Under the pieces are notes generated by a model, which had not been told where the DNA came from, searched no databases, and worked only from the letters and a program-made list of their open reading frames with translations. From positions 1-34,803 of the forward strand of contig DBXY01000045.1 of assembly GCA_002309765.1 (NCBI GenBank): a stretch of 34,803 nt of DNA, given 5' to 3'. The first letter of the stretch is position 1. The number at the start of each line of letters is the position of its first letter. The position numbers and the translations under genes are program-made. Shown one piece after another: positions 7,405 through 17,800 of this stretch. The stretch is from Verrucomicrobia bacterium UBA1200. GTDB taxonomy: Bacteria; Verrucomicrobiota; Kiritimatiellia; RFP12; UBA1067.

Positions 7405-8945
7405 TTTAACGGCGCGCAATTAATATGCGAACTGATCAGCCGCCGACGATACTCCGCCGCACGGGCGGAAAACTCCGAAAAGTCGCGTTTCGCGGGATCG
7501 GGATATGTCCACAGCACCTCCGCAAGCGCAAAACCGCGCGGCCACAATTTCCACTCCATATCATAGCGGTTCCAGGTGTGCGATGTCCAGTTACAACACT
7601 GCCCGCCAATGACATTATCCCGCGCCGATTCCTCCACACCCGTCAACGGATCGAACTGATAAACGCGGGCAAGCGGCAAGTTTCCGCCAATGTAGATATA
7701 GGGGTCCTCGGCTAACCCCTGCCGATAGTCGAAGTAGCAGTGCGAGGTGGGACAACGGACGATCTCATACCCCTTGTTTGCCGCCAACGCGCCCGCGCCG
7801 TGATTACGCCAACACATGCCCATCGTTGTCTTGGGAAGCATGGCGGTAAATGCGTTGCCTTGCGCGTTTTGGTTTGCGGAATCCACGAAAATCTCGTCCC
7901 AACCGATTGTACGGCGGCCTTTCTTCGCAAGGTACTCCACAAAGTGCCGCGTCAGCCACGGTTGGATTTCTTCCACTCCCCGCAGCCCCTCCCGCTCTAT
8001 AAAAGCTTGGCATTTCGGACAAGTCTTCCACATCTTTCGCGGGCACTCGTCCCCTCCGATGTGTATAACCTCGGACGGGAAGAGTTCGCAAACGTAGTCA
8101 AGAACCTTCTCAACGAACCGAATCGCCTCGGGATTGCCAACGCACATCACTTCGTTCAGCACCCCGCGTGACACGGGCTGGCGATTGCGTTTGTATATCT
8201 CCTCCGGATGGCAAGCGAACTCGGGATAGGCGCAGAGTACGCAAAGAAAATGACCGGGAAACTCAATCTCCGGAACAACCGTAATATGCCGCGCTTTGGC
8301 GTAGGCCAGAATTTCTTTCACATCATTTGCGGTGTAGTAGAACGGCCCCACCTTCTCGCCGAAAGTACGCGGCTTCTGGTCGTTGCGGGTGATCCATTCG
8401 TCGCCGTATTTAACTAATTCAGGAAATTCTGGAATCTCCAACGTCCAGGACTGATCGTCGGTAAGATGCCAATGAAACACGTTAAACTTGAACCATGACA
8501 TTTGCTCAAGGGTTCGCTTGACAACCTCTTTACCGAAAAAGTGCCGAGCGTCGTCGAAGTGGACACCCCGCCATCTGAATTTAGGAGAGTCTTTAATTTC
8601 CAGGCAAGGATAAACCTTGCACTTTTCTTTAGCGTCGTAACGCCCGCAATGGAACAGCGTCATATTCGCGTAGTACGCGCCCGCATCATCCAGATGGCGG
8701 ATCGTCACGCCGTTAGTAGTGACGGAAAGCTCGTACCCTTCGGGCGGAATGGACGAAACCTTCACAAGCTTAGGCGGTTTACGCGCCCAGCACTCACCTC
8801 CCGTGACGGTCATTTCCCGTGGCGCGGGGATAATGGTAGCCGTGGGAGGCGGAGCTGCAAAAACCGTAACCACCGCCAGCGCAACCGCGAAGAAAACGAG
8901 ACAACGAACGCGGTTCAGCTTATCATGCGTTTTCCCCGTTGCCAT
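7401..8945 (-). CDS. Secreted GH20 beta-N-acetylhexosaminidase
   Basis: The product is 514 residues. The ATG at 8945 is chosen because AAGGA lies about 9 bases upstream and a signal peptide follows directly (LVFFAVALAVVTVFAA, residues 17-32). An open frame upstream to 9023 only overlaps the rny end. An N-terminal alpha/beta domain (PAPREMTVTGG onward) precedes the TIM barrel (GVHFDDARHFF onward). The family catalytic pair is present: HIGGDE with D299 as stabiliser and E300 as acid/base. A tight CPKC pair follows, probably a structural disulfide or metal site. Known GH20 enzymes remove terminal GlcNAc or GalNAc by substrate-assisted catalysis. With the beta-mannosidase upstream, it could take apart the Man-GlcNAc-GlcNAc core of N-glycans or related polymers (inference). 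The gene starts 40 bases after rny ends. Confidence 0.92.
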   Translation of the reverse strand: MATGKTHDKLNRVRCLVFFAVALAVVTVFAAPPPTATIIPAPREMTVTGGECWARKPPKLVKVSSIPPEGYELSVTTNGVTIRHLDDAGAYYANMTLFHCGRYDAKEKCKVYPCLEIKDSPKFRWRGVHFDDARHFFGKEVVKRTLEQMSWFKFNVFHWHLTDDQSWTLEIPEFPELVKYGDEWITRNDQKPRTFGEKVGPFYYTANDVKEILAYAKARHITVVPEIEFPGHFLCVLCAYPEFACHPEEIYKRNRQPVSRGVLNEVMCVGNPEAIRFVEKVLDYVCELFPSEVIHIGGDECPRKMWKTCPKCQAFIEREGLRGVEEIQPWLTRHFVEYLAKKGRRTIGWDEIFVDSANQNAQGNAFTAMLPKTTMGMCWRNHGAGALAANKGYEIVRCPTSHCYFDYRQGLAEDPYIYIGGNLPLARVYQFDPLTGVEESARDNVIGGQCCNWTSHTWNRYDMEWKLWPRGFALAEVLWTYPDPAKRDFSEFSARAAEYRRRLISSHINCAPLK

Positions 8946-8985
8946 GGAATCATCCTTTCCCGAAAAACAATGAAAAACGCCATCA

Positions 8986-10563
8986 CTAGCGGGCATATTC
9001 AATACAGCGGGTCTCGCGGACAACGATTACTTTAATCTGTCCGGGATACTGCATTGAAGTTTCAATCTTCCGGCTTATGTCGCGCGCCATCAGCATGGCG
9101 TCATTGTCGCTGACCTGACCGGGATCGACGATCACCCTCACTTCGCGACCCGCCTGAACGGCATAGGTTTTCTTTACCCCGCGGAAACTGTTGGCAATTC
9201 CCTCAAGATCCTGCAAACGCTGAATGTAGATTCCGGTGGTCGCCATGCGGGCACCGGGACGGGAACTGGAGATGGCGTCCGCTGCCGAACATAGCACGGC
9301 ATACAACGACTCGGCGGGCACGTCTTCATGGTGCGCCGCCACCGCGTTAACCACCAGATCGTTCTCGCCCTGCCGCTTCAGGAAGTCCGCCCCGATGGAA
9401 GCGTGGCCACCCTGGAATTCGTGATCGAGCGCCTTGCCGATGTCGTGGAAAAGGCCAATCCGCCGAGCAACCGCCGGATCGATCCCCAACTCGCCCGCCA
9501 TCATCCCCATCAGATTTGCCACTTCAATCGCATGCCGCAGCACGTTTTGTGTGTAGCTGGTACGGAAACGCAACCGCCCCAAAGTGCGAAGAATCTCCGA
9601 TGGGACATTTTGCACCTGAGCCTCAAACGCCGCGCTTTCACCCGCCTCGAAAAGCGTCTTGTCCATCGCGTCGGTAACTTCCTTAACCACCTCCTCGATG
9701 CGGCCGGGATGGATCCTGCCGTCAGCAATCAGCTGCTCCAAAGCCTGCTTGGCGATTTCCCGGCGGATAGGGTCAAACGACGAGATGACTACCGCTTCCG
9801 GCGTCTCGTCAATAAGCATATTGACCCCGGTAAGCGATTCCAGCGCCCGGATGTTGCGCCCTTCACGTCCGATAATCCGTCCTTTCACGTCATCGCTGGG
9901 GATGTTTACGGTACTGGTCATCACCTCGTAAGCGTGCGACACGGAATACCGCTGGATGGCGGCGGTGACAATCCGCTTGGCCTCGCGGTCCGCGGTGTCA
10001 CGGGCATATTCCTGTGCCCGCTTAATAAGAATCCCGGCTTCCGATCGCACTTCCGCTTCCGCACGATCATACAATTCCTGACGTGCCTCGTCTCGCGTCA
10101 TCTCGGCGAGTTGCTGCAAGCGAGTCTCCGCATCGGCAAGCAGTTGCTTGGTTTTGCTTTGCATCGCTGCGAGGTCTTCCGATTTCTGCTGGTTCTCTTC
10201 GCGCTTTTTCGTAGCGGCGGCGTCTTTCTGTTCAACCTGCTCGGCACGCTTATCAAGGTTTTCCTCGCGCTGGGTCAGCCGAGCCTCGATGTCGTCCAAC
10301 TCCTTGCGCCGCACCTTGGTACTGCGCTCAAACTCTTCCTTGGCTTTAACCACCTCGGCGCGGGCGAGAATGTCTGCTTCCTTAAGCCGGTTTTTTACCT
10401 CGCTTTCCGCCTCCTCAAGTTTCCATTTCGCCTGTTTTTCAATAGCATCGGCCTGCCATCGCCCGATCAGTCCGCGCAACGCATAACCGCCCAACACGCC
10501 GGCCAAACCGAAAAGCAGTCCGACCGTCGCGTCGCTAACATCGTACCAAGTGAAACTCGTCAT
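8986..10563 (-). CDS. rny: Ribonuclease Y
   Basis: The product is 525 residues, the usual family length. It has an N-terminal membrane anchor (VGLLFGLAGVLGGYALRG, residues 14-31), a long charged coiled coil (about 40-190), a KH RNA-binding domain with GRIIGREGRNIR near residue 227, and an HD domain with HDIGKALDHE near residue 373. Family members are membrane-tethered endoribonucleases that initiate mRNA decay, usually cutting 5'-monophosphorylated transcripts. The HD metal ligands look intact. The gene sits 17 bases after the beta-mannosidase gene and 40 bases before GH20, so it appears co-transcribed with glycan genes, an unusual setting for a housekeeping RNase. The ribosome site upstream of the ATG is weak (AGGGCGG). 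The coding strand also lies opposite a long open but spurious frame. Confidence 0.96.
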   Translation of the reverse strand: MTSFTWYDVSDATVGLLFGLAGVLGGYALRGLIGRWQADAIEKQAKWKLEEAESEVKNRLKEADILARAEVVKAKEEFERSTKVRRKELDDIEARLTQREENLDKRAEQVEQKDAAATKKREENQQKSEDLAAMQSKTKQLLADAETRLQQLAEMTRDEARQELYDRAEAEVRSEAGILIKRAQEYARDTADREAKRIVTAAIQRYSVSHAYEVMTSTVNIPSDDVKGRIIGREGRNIRALESLTGVNMLIDETPEAVVISSFDPIRREIAKQALEQLIADGRIHPGRIEEVVKEVTDAMDKTLFEAGESAAFEAQVQNVPSEILRTLGRLRFRTSYTQNVLRHAIEVANLMGMMAGELGIDPAVARRIGLFHDIGKALDHEFQGGHASIGADFLKRQGENDLVVNAVAAHHEDVPAESLYAVLCSAADAISSSRPGARMATTGIYIQRLQDLEGIANSFRGVKKTYAVQAGREVRVIVDPGQVSDNDAMLMARDISRKIETSMQYPGQIKVIVVRETRCIEYAR

Positions 10564-10580
10564 AACGCCGCCCTAAAAAA

Positions 10581-13184
10581 TCAATATGTCTGCCGCAAAT
10601 GTTTCACCTGCAACGCCGCCTTGAACTGATCGAACGTGCAATCACCCTTCGGCGTAAAAGTGAGCGTAACAGGCGACCCGGGATAAAGTGTGAAACTGTT
10701 GTCACTAAACTCGCCGCGGATGCCGGTGGCATTCGCCCACACGAAAAACGCCGGCTTGTCAGTGGTGAGGGTAACCGTCCATTTCCCGTTACGGTCGGCA
10801 ACCGACGCGTCCACCCGCGCCGTTTCAATCGGGCAACGCTTGTAATAGTTGAACATATACTCGTTGCGGTATTTGGTCTTAACGCCGTTGACCGTAGCGT
10901 TGATTTCAAGACCAAGGAACCGGTCAACCCGCTCGCCGACGTTGCCGAACTCGCTGCCTTGGCAAGTCCGCAACAACGTGGCTGAGCGCGGCGGCAGCTG
11001 ATAGGCGTAATTGCGGACCGCAGCCTTCTTCCCGCCAAAGGTCCAAACCGTGCACTGAATGTCGGACAACACCGCCTGATTGGCATCGTTGACGGCCCAA
11101 ATCTCGATTTCATCGTCATCACCCAACTCGCCGTCCGGCACGGTTTTCGGCTTCTTATCGCCCTTGCGTCCCGAAGGCACCGCCATCACCGCCAGCGGGG
11201 CATAAAAACGTTTGGCGTGGTATTGCAAATGTTTCCATTTGCCGCCGTATTCAATGCTTGACCAAGAAGCTACCGGCCAGTTGTCGTTCAACTGCCAAAA
11301 CAGGGTGCCCATGCAACGGGGTTGCAGATGCCGCCAGGCTTCAACCGCCGTCTTAATCGCCATCGCCTGCTGAACCTGGGAAAGATACAGTATGTTCTCG
11401 GTGCCCTGCGGGAACCGGAAGTACCTTGACATGGTTTCGAGGATACGGGTGTTACCGCCCACGTTTTTCTGGTGATATTCGAAATCCGGCGCGGTTGGAT
11501 TTAGCTGGTCTGGACTGCAGAAGGTGGCTGCCACCTCCGGCGAGGACAGCGACTGGTATCCAAACTCCGAACAGAAACGCGGCTTGATGTTGTAGTAGGC
11601 CGAGAAATTTTTGTTCTCGTGCCAGACTGTCCAATAATGCATATCACCTTTGGCGTCATTGTGCCAGCCGTCGCTGAAATCCCCCGGACCGGCGCAAGGC
11701 GATGACGGCCAGAAGATGCGGGTGGGATCAAGCTCCGCCACAATCTCAGACATCATGTTATTCAACCGGTCATAGGCGATCAGGTACATATCGCGGTTGC
11801 GCCGACTGGAATCAAACCATCCGAGTGCGCCGATACACTCGTTATCGCCGCACCAAATGGCGATGGAGGCATGGTCGCGCAAGCGGCGCAGCTGGTGATT
11901 AAGCTCGGCCTTGACCTCGCCCAAGAATTCTTTGTCAGCCGGATACAGGGAACAGGAGAACATGAAGTCGTGCCAAATCAACAGCCCTTTTTCATCGCAC
12001 AGCTCATAGAAACAGTCGTTTTCAAACTGTCCCCCACCCCACAACCGGACCATGTTCATGTTCGCGTCGGCGGCGGAACTAAGCAAGTCGTTATAACGCT
12101 CAAAGGTCTGACGGTTTTGGAAGGCGTCGCACGGAATCCAGTTGGCCCCTTTGCAAAAAACGTCAACCCCGTTGACGCGGAAGATCATGCTCATGCCGTC
12201 TTTGTCATCGTACCGGTCTTTTTTATTGACGACCTCCAGGGAACGCAAACCTATCTTGCGCTGCAGAAATGACTCCCCTACCCGAACCCGCAACGGGTAA
12301 AGCGCGGATTCGCCGTAACCGTTCGGCCACCATAGTTTGGGATTCTGAACCGGCAGGGTAACCGAAACACAGTTTTTGCCGGGCGTCAAAGTTACCGGGC
12401 GTTCGCGTTTCAACTCACCCAGTTCAACCGCCAATGTGGTTTCGCCGCCAGACGGAGAGGTAACCTCGACATTTACGACCACCATGCACAGACCGGGAGT
12501 ATGCTGTTGGTCGCAAGTCACATAATCGATACAAGCGGTATCATAGGCTATAATCTCGGTCTTACCGCAAAAGCCGGTAATCATTTGCGACAATCCCCAA
12601 TCCCAGCCGCCGTGGCACGTGGGTTTGCGGATAAGGTTGATGTTCGGTACCAAACCGTTGTCGCAAAGCGGGATCTCGTGGGACAGCAGCTCCGCCCGGC
12701 GCTTGCTTTCCTCCTCGGAGGAACGGAAGACGGCGGTGATGCGGTTGTTGCCGACCCGCAACTCCGGTTTTAGATCAAACTCATAGCGACGGAAACGGTT
12801 GCCGGTTTTACCGATCAACTTGCCGTTCACGCTGATTTCGCAAAAAGTGTCGACATCCTCCAGCCGCAAAACCACCGCCTTGTGCCGCAACAACGTCTCC
12901 GGCACATCAAAGGTCCGCTCAACGACCCAATCTTTTTGCCCCACCCACTGGGTCTTCAGCTCGTTTTGCCCGAAGAACGGATCAGGAATTCGGCCGGCCT
13001 TGAACAGGGCCGAATGTACACCGCCGGGAATATCCATCGGAACCGCCGGACTGGCGGAATCATCCGCTTGGCGCAGCGACCATTCGCCGGCCAAATTAAT
13101 CCGGTCAGCGGTGGTACACACTTCCGCCCGGACACAAATACCGGACATAACGATCAAAACAGCGACTAGTGTCAATTTCTTCAT
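10581..13184 (-). CDS. Secreted GH2 beta-mannosidase
   Basis: The product is 867 residues. MKKLTLVAVLIVMSGICVRA is a clean Sec signal peptide. AAGGAG lies 5 bases before the ATG. The layout is that of beta-mannosidases: an N-terminal sugar-binding jelly roll (INLAGEWSLRQ, IPGGVHSALFKAGRIPDPFFG), an immunoglobulin-like domain, then a TIM barrel. The acid/base Glu is E449 in WCGDNE and the nucleophile is E540 in FCSEFGYQS, both in the expected context. C-terminal beta domains follow. It should release terminal beta-linked mannose, as in the N-glycan core or mannan oligosaccharides. Its neighbours are a serine hydrolase 21 bases upstream and rny 17 bases downstream. GH2 has several activities, but the IPGGVHSAL and WCGDNE motifs favour mannosidase over galactosidase. 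Confidence 0.93.
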   Translation of the reverse strand: MKKLTLVAVLIVMSGICVRAEVCTTADRINLAGEWSLRQADDSASPAVPMDIPGGVHSALFKAGRIPDPFFGQNELKTQWVGQKDWVVERTFDVPETLLRHKAVVLRLEDVDTFCEISVNGKLIGKTGNRFRRYEFDLKPELRVGNNRITAVFRSSEEESKRRAELLSHEIPLCDNGLVPNINLIRKPTCHGGWDWGLSQMITGFCGKTEIIAYDTACIDYVTCDQQHTPGLCMVVVNVEVTSPSGGETTLAVELGELKRERPVTLTPGKNCVSVTLPVQNPKLWWPNGYGESALYPLRVRVGESFLQRKIGLRSLEVVNKKDRYDDKDGMSMIFRVNGVDVFCKGANWIPCDAFQNRQTFERYNDLLSSAADANMNMVRLWGGGQFENDCFYELCDEKGLLIWHDFMFSCSLYPADKEFLGEVKAELNHQLRRLRDHASIAIWCGDNECIGALGWFDSSRRNRDMYLIAYDRLNNMMSEIVAELDPTRIFWPSSPCAGPGDFSDGWHNDAKGDMHYWTVWHENKNFSAYYNIKPRFCSEFGYQSLSSPEVAATFCSPDQLNPTAPDFEYHQKNVGGNTRILETMSRYFRFPQGTENILYLSQVQQAMAIKTAVEAWRHLQPRCMGTLFWQLNDNWPVASWSSIEYGGKWKHLQYHAKRFYAPLAVMAVPSGRKGDKKPKTVPDGELGDDDEIEIWAVNDANQAVLSDIQCTVWTFGGKKAAVRNYAYQLPPRSATLLRTCQGSEFGNVGERVDRFLGLEINATVNGVKTKYRNEYMFNYYKRCPIETARVDASVADRNGKWTVTLTTDKPAFFVWANATGIRGEFSDNSFTLYPGSPVTLTFTPKGDCTFDQFKAALQVKHLRQTY

Positions 13185-13205
13185 AACGACTCCTTCGATA
13201 AAAAA

Positions 13206-14705
13206 TCACTGGCCCAAGAACTCCGTGTGCCCAAACCCAAAGATGTGGCGGTAGTTTAAATCAGCCTTAAGCGTGCCCTGCGGGCTGAAAACCAAGTCAA
13301 ACGTCGCGCTGCCGGGATGCGCGATAAAGAAAACGCGGGTACGGAAACGATTGCCGTCGGTCCACGCCCCGGAGGCGGCGTAAAGCTGTTTTCCGCAAGG
13401 GTAGGTATCGCGATCGCGCGGGTTATCCGGCTCAAGCTGTATCTCGCCATCGACCCAGCAACCGTGGCCAATGTTCAGTTTCTGCAAACCAAACGGCGTG
13501 TCGATTTCCAGCGTCCAACCCTGTTCCGCGGTACGCAAAGCCATTGATTTGTATTTTGGCCGATTTGGTCCCAACTCAAACTTTTTAACCATAACTGCCG
13601 GCTGTGTCTCCGATTGGGAGGCACCTTCGACCGGACGTATAGTCAACGATGCGGAACGCTTGCTCAGTTCCTCGTCCGCTGCCGGATCGGCTGGCAACGC
13701 GGTGTCGCGCATTTCCGGCAACAGTATCCGCCAAACGCTGTTGAAAATTTTGCTGATGTCATCCATACCGGCGGTTACCGCCAAAACCACGTCCTGATCC
13801 GGCATAATGATGCACTCCTGCCCGAACGCGCCGTCTCCGCGAAAAGCGTTGTGCTGGCAGCGCCAGAATTGAAATCCGTAGCCCGGCCCCCAATCGCTGT
13901 TGGGATTGTTGCCGTTGCTGATTTGTTTGGAGCCAGCCAGCACCGTCCAATCGCTTGGCACCAGCTGCTTGCCTTCCCAAACGCCGCGCTGGAGATAAAG
14001 CTGGCCGAATTTTGCGGCATCGCGGGTACAAAGGCACAGCCCGTAACCGCCCACGCTCACCCCAAGCGGACTTTTGGTCCAGCGGGTATTCTCGATACCC
14101 ATCGGTTTGAACAGACGTTTCTGGAGATAGTCAAAAGTATCCTCTCCCGTTACGCGGGTCAGGATTTCCGACAACATATAGGTGGCTCCGGTGTTATAGC
14201 AAAAATGTGTGCCCGGATCGAACTGCACCGGCTGAGAGAAGAAACCGCGAACCCAGTCACCATCCGGTGCGCCATACATCGCGCCCATGGTGTCGTGACG
14301 GTGGCCGGTACCCATGCAGAGCAAGTCGCGCACCCGCATCCGCAACAGGTTTTCGTCGGGTTTTTCGGGCAACTTGTCGGCGGGGAAAAACGACACCACG
14401 CGCTGGTCAAGCTTCAGCTTACCCTCCGCCTCGGCCATGCCGATGGCGGTGGAGGTGAAACTTTTGCTCAACGAGTAAACGTGTTGCGGCACATCGCGCT
14501 TGTAAGGTTTCCACCACCCCTCGGACACCACCTTGCCATGACGTACCAGCACATAACTGTGCATCGCGTCCAGCCGGTCAACCGTATCCAGCCAGCGCAG
14601 AACCGCCCGGGCGGACACCCCCTGCGCCTCAGGGGCGGACAATTCCATCTCCGCAAAACCGACCGCCGCCGCTAAAACAACCGTTAACCCTAAAACCGTT
14701 TTCAT
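13206..14705 (-). CDS. Secreted serine hydrolase, beta-lactamase class C fold
   Basis: The product is 499 residues with a signal peptide (MKTVLGLTVVLAAAVGFAE). The nucleophile motif SxxK is S78-L-S-K81, followed by a Y-N-T-G motif in FCYNTGATYMLSEIL, a common form in this family. The barrel-free serine hydrolase domain covers about residues 25-350. The last ~140 residues form a beta-rich C-terminal domain. The family includes esterases, DD-peptidases and amidases, and true penicillin resistance cannot be inferred. As first gene of the glycan operon, an esterase removing acyl groups from glycans is a reasonable guess. AAGGTG lies about 5 bases before the ATG. A strong promoter-like sequence lies 42-71 bases upstream. 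Confidence 0.88.
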   Translation of the reverse strand: MKTVLGLTVVLAAAVGFAEMELSAPEAQGVSARAVLRWLDTVDRLDAMHSYVLVRHGKVVSEGWWKPYKRDVPQHVYSLSKSFTSTAIGMAEAEGKLKLDQRVVSFFPADKLPEKPDENLLRMRVRDLLCMGTGHRHDTMGAMYGAPDGDWVRGFFSQPVQFDPGTHFCYNTGATYMLSEILTRVTGEDTFDYLQKRLFKPMGIENTRWTKSPLGVSVGGYGLCLCTRDAAKFGQLYLQRGVWEGKQLVPSDWTVLAGSKQISNGNNPNSDWGPGYGFQFWRCQHNAFRGDGAFGQECIIMPDQDVVLAVTAGMDDISKIFNSVWRILLPEMRDTALPADPAADEELSKRSASLTIRPVEGASQSETQPAVMVKKFELGPNRPKYKSMALRTAEQGWTLEIDTPFGLQKLNIGHGCWVDGEIQLEPDNPRDRDTYPCGKQLYAASGAWTDGNRFRTRVFFIAHPGSATFDLVFSPQGTLKADLNYRHIFGFGHTEFLGQ

Positions 14706-14833
14706 AACCGCACCTTCAAAACAGCCAAACCACAGATAACAACATAATCATACCACAATTTAATACAGAATGTCAAAGCGGATGACAAAGTTGCTATCTG
14801 CGGCTTTGGAACAGAATGAAATGGCGGTTACGA
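14706..14833. other. Intergenic region with the operon promoter
   Basis: This 128-base AT-rich gap separates the giant beta-helix gene from the serine hydrolase, both on the minus strand. Apart from the promoter I see no RNA gene. A weak CAAAG/CTTTG inverted repeat lacks a T-run, so no intrinsic terminator is called for the upstream gene. Confidence 0.5.
14747..14776 (-). promoter_or_regulatory. Sigma-70-like promoter of the glycan operon
   Basis: On the minus strand a perfect TTGACA (14776-14771) is followed after 18 bases by TATGAT (14752-14747). Transcription would start near 14740, giving a leader of about 35 bases before the serine hydrolase ATG. This is the best promoter match in the window. 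Confidence 0.7.
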
Positions 14834-17800
14834 TTACCAAAGGAACATCATCGTTCCGCTGGGATAAACCAACAACAAATCATTCCCATTTATTACCAGC
14901 TGCCAAGGTTCTCCTTCCGGCAACCCCTCAAGCGTAACTCTGTCGAGGGAACCTTCAACGCCTTGGGTGGTACTGGCGATAACGAATCGACCGCTCTTGC
15001 CCAACAGCGCGTTGTTACTGACCGAAATCCTCAGCCCAGTGCCTATGATCAGCTTGCCGTTGCTGACCGTAAGGTGATCGCCGTCCAATAGATTCTGCGC
15101 GTCAACATGCAATGTTCCAGACAGTGAGATGCTTCCGTTGCCGATTTCGCCGGTCGCGTCAAGGTTCTTGAAGCTGGCGGTCGTGACGCCGAAGAAATTA
15201 ACGCTAGCGCCTTTAGCGATGCTCACGCGGGTGTCATCAAGCACAAAAGCGGAATCCTTCGGGTTAATCGAAGTGGTGAAGAGCGAACCGTCACCCGGAT
15301 CAGAAGGAGTGGTGAAATATTCGGCGTTGTTTACCCCGCGCCCTTGGAAGTCAATCGCGAAGCCGTGGCTACCGAACGTCCCGGCCGGTCCCGCGTCGCC
15401 GCCGCCCTGCCCGAAACGCGCCTCAAAGGCATGCGCGCCGGGCGACAGCGTAACATTCTTCATGCTGACGTCATTCCAAGTACTGTTATTAAGCACCGTT
15501 TCACCATCGATCTTTACCAGGACATAATCGTCAAAACACTCGGCGAAAGTCCAAGTCACATCGGAATCCCCGCGATTCCAAATGTAACCGTTGTATATGG
15601 CGGTAGTGTTATCCGTCCAACCGCTGGTGGTGTTCGCTTTAAACGTAGACAACGCCACTCCCTGCTGCGGATTAACATCCGTCACATTGAACGATCCGGA
15701 AAGCACCCCCTCATAAAGCCCGGCGCCGTTGTTAAGCACATTCAATATGCCGGACTTAATCTCCACCGTACCGGATTCCTCCACCCCAACGGTGGTAAAC
15801 AAGGTGTCAAGATTTTCGTAATCCTCCAGTTTCGTGAAGTTCGCCAGCGTCTTCGCACCGCGCCCCTGGAAGTCAATCGCGAATCCCAATCCGGCGGCTT
15901 TCCACTCCACGCCGTCCGGATCCCCGGTAGAAGTGGAAGGACCGGCACCGCCGCCGCCCTGTCCGAACCGCACTTCAAAGGTATGGGCGCCAGGGCTCAA
16001 AGTAACGTTTTTCACCGCCATGGAAGCCCAACCGGTGTCACGAAGCACCGTCTCGCCGTCAATGTCAACCCGCACGCTGTCGTCGAACCACTCGGCGAAA
16101 GTCCACGTCACGTAGTCCTCACTGCGGTTCCAGATGTAACCGGTGTAGATCCAGGTGGTGTTGTCCGTCCAACCGTCATTGCTGTTGCCCATCGCCGGAG
16201 AAGCGGTTATCGCGACCGCCGGGTTCGGGTCAGTCTCGTTAAACGCTCCGGAGACCAATCCGGCGTAAAGACCGGAAACGGGTTTCGGTTTTACGGTCAT
16301 AGCGGTATTGTTCAACGATGCCACTTCCTCGCCATCCTTCACAAACCCACCGCAAATCAAATTCAGGTTATTGATCGATCCTGAGGTGACATTAACCACG
16401 CCGGCGGTAACGGAAAGGTTGTTACCCTGCAGCACACCGCCTTCCACCGCGATGTCGTTGCCACCGGGGAACGCGCCCGCCGCCGCCAGCGATAATGTGC
16501 CGGCCTTAGTCCTAACCTCGCCACCGAATGTGTTGGCGGCGGTCAATACCAAAGTACCCTCGCCGGTTTTAGTTATGCCGCCCATCGTACCGTTAACGCC
16601 GATTGCGGCAGTGCCGGTATATACGTTAGTCCAACCGCCATTAGCCATGGTGACCGTCGGGACGCTGGTGTACCCGGTGCCGGGCGAAGTGATCTTAACC
16701 CCGGTAATCTTACGGGTTGAGGAATCGAAAAGCGCCACCGCACTGGCACCGACACCGCCGCCGCCGGAGATGGTGATGTCAGGGGGACCGAGATAATCGC
16801 CCATTCCGTCCGGGATGGTAAGCATCATTATCCCGTTACCCTCCGGCTTCAACAACGGCACCGCCGCAGTGCAATTCACGCCGGACGGGACATCAAACGT
16901 CGCGCCGCCATTGTAGATGGTCACCGCATTCGGAGCGTTAACACCGGTTTTAAACAAATCGGTGGTGTCGGTCTTGGCCCGGTAAGTGCCGCCGCCGAAG
17001 TTTACGTAAGCCACCGCAGTCTCGCTGTTGTCACCGCTGCAACTCGGCCGCGCCGTAATCGTTTTGGCCTCAAACACACCCTGATTGAGATTCAGGATCG
17101 CGGTGTGATTGGTGCGGTTGGCGATATTGAAATCATCGCGAACATACGTGTATGCGTCCGGCCCGTCAATCGTCCAAAACGTGGTGCCGCCGCGGGTGTT
17201 GTCCCATTCGCCCATCTGGACGTTGGTAAGCACGCGGAAAACGCCGCCGTCCTGATAGATTATGCCCTTGCCGCCGCCCGCTCCGCGGCAAAGCGCCAAC
17301 CGCCCGGTGTGTTCGGTGTTCTGCTCAAACTCGCCGCCGTGCTGCACCAGATAACCGACGGAGGATGCCCCGGTGCCGCCAACTTGCGAATACCCCATGT
17401 ATTCCAGCCTGCCACCGTTCAACTCATGGTACCCGTAACCGTTAAGGCCGAGCCTGATGTCATTACCGGCCCCGCCGCTGTTTACCAAGTTGCCTCCACT
17501 CTGGTAAATCGCGCCTTGGGAATAATTGCCGGCCGCCACCACGACCTTATTGCTGATCAGCGAATCGCCGGACACTTTCATGATGGCCCGGGAATTGGCC
17601 GCACTCGCCACGCACAGCCACCCGGAAGCCACACTGGCTTCCAATTGCTCGGTGGTGACCAGTGTCGCATTGTCAACATTAATGAATGCGGTACTGTTAG
17701 CCACATCGCCCACCGTAAAGTCGTGGCCGGAAGCATATCCCATCAGGATTTTCGTTCCGTTGCCGATGTTAAACGTTCCCAGGCGGAAGTACGTCTTCTG

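Noticed and set aside
9328..10629. 433-codon plus-strand frame opposite rny
   Set aside because: rny on the other strand has anchor, KH and HD domains intact, so this frame is a shadow.
13206..14705. Class C beta-lactamase conferring drug resistance
   Set aside because: The SxxK and Y-N-T motifs are general to the serine hydrolase family. The large C-terminal domain and glycan-operon context argue for another substrate.
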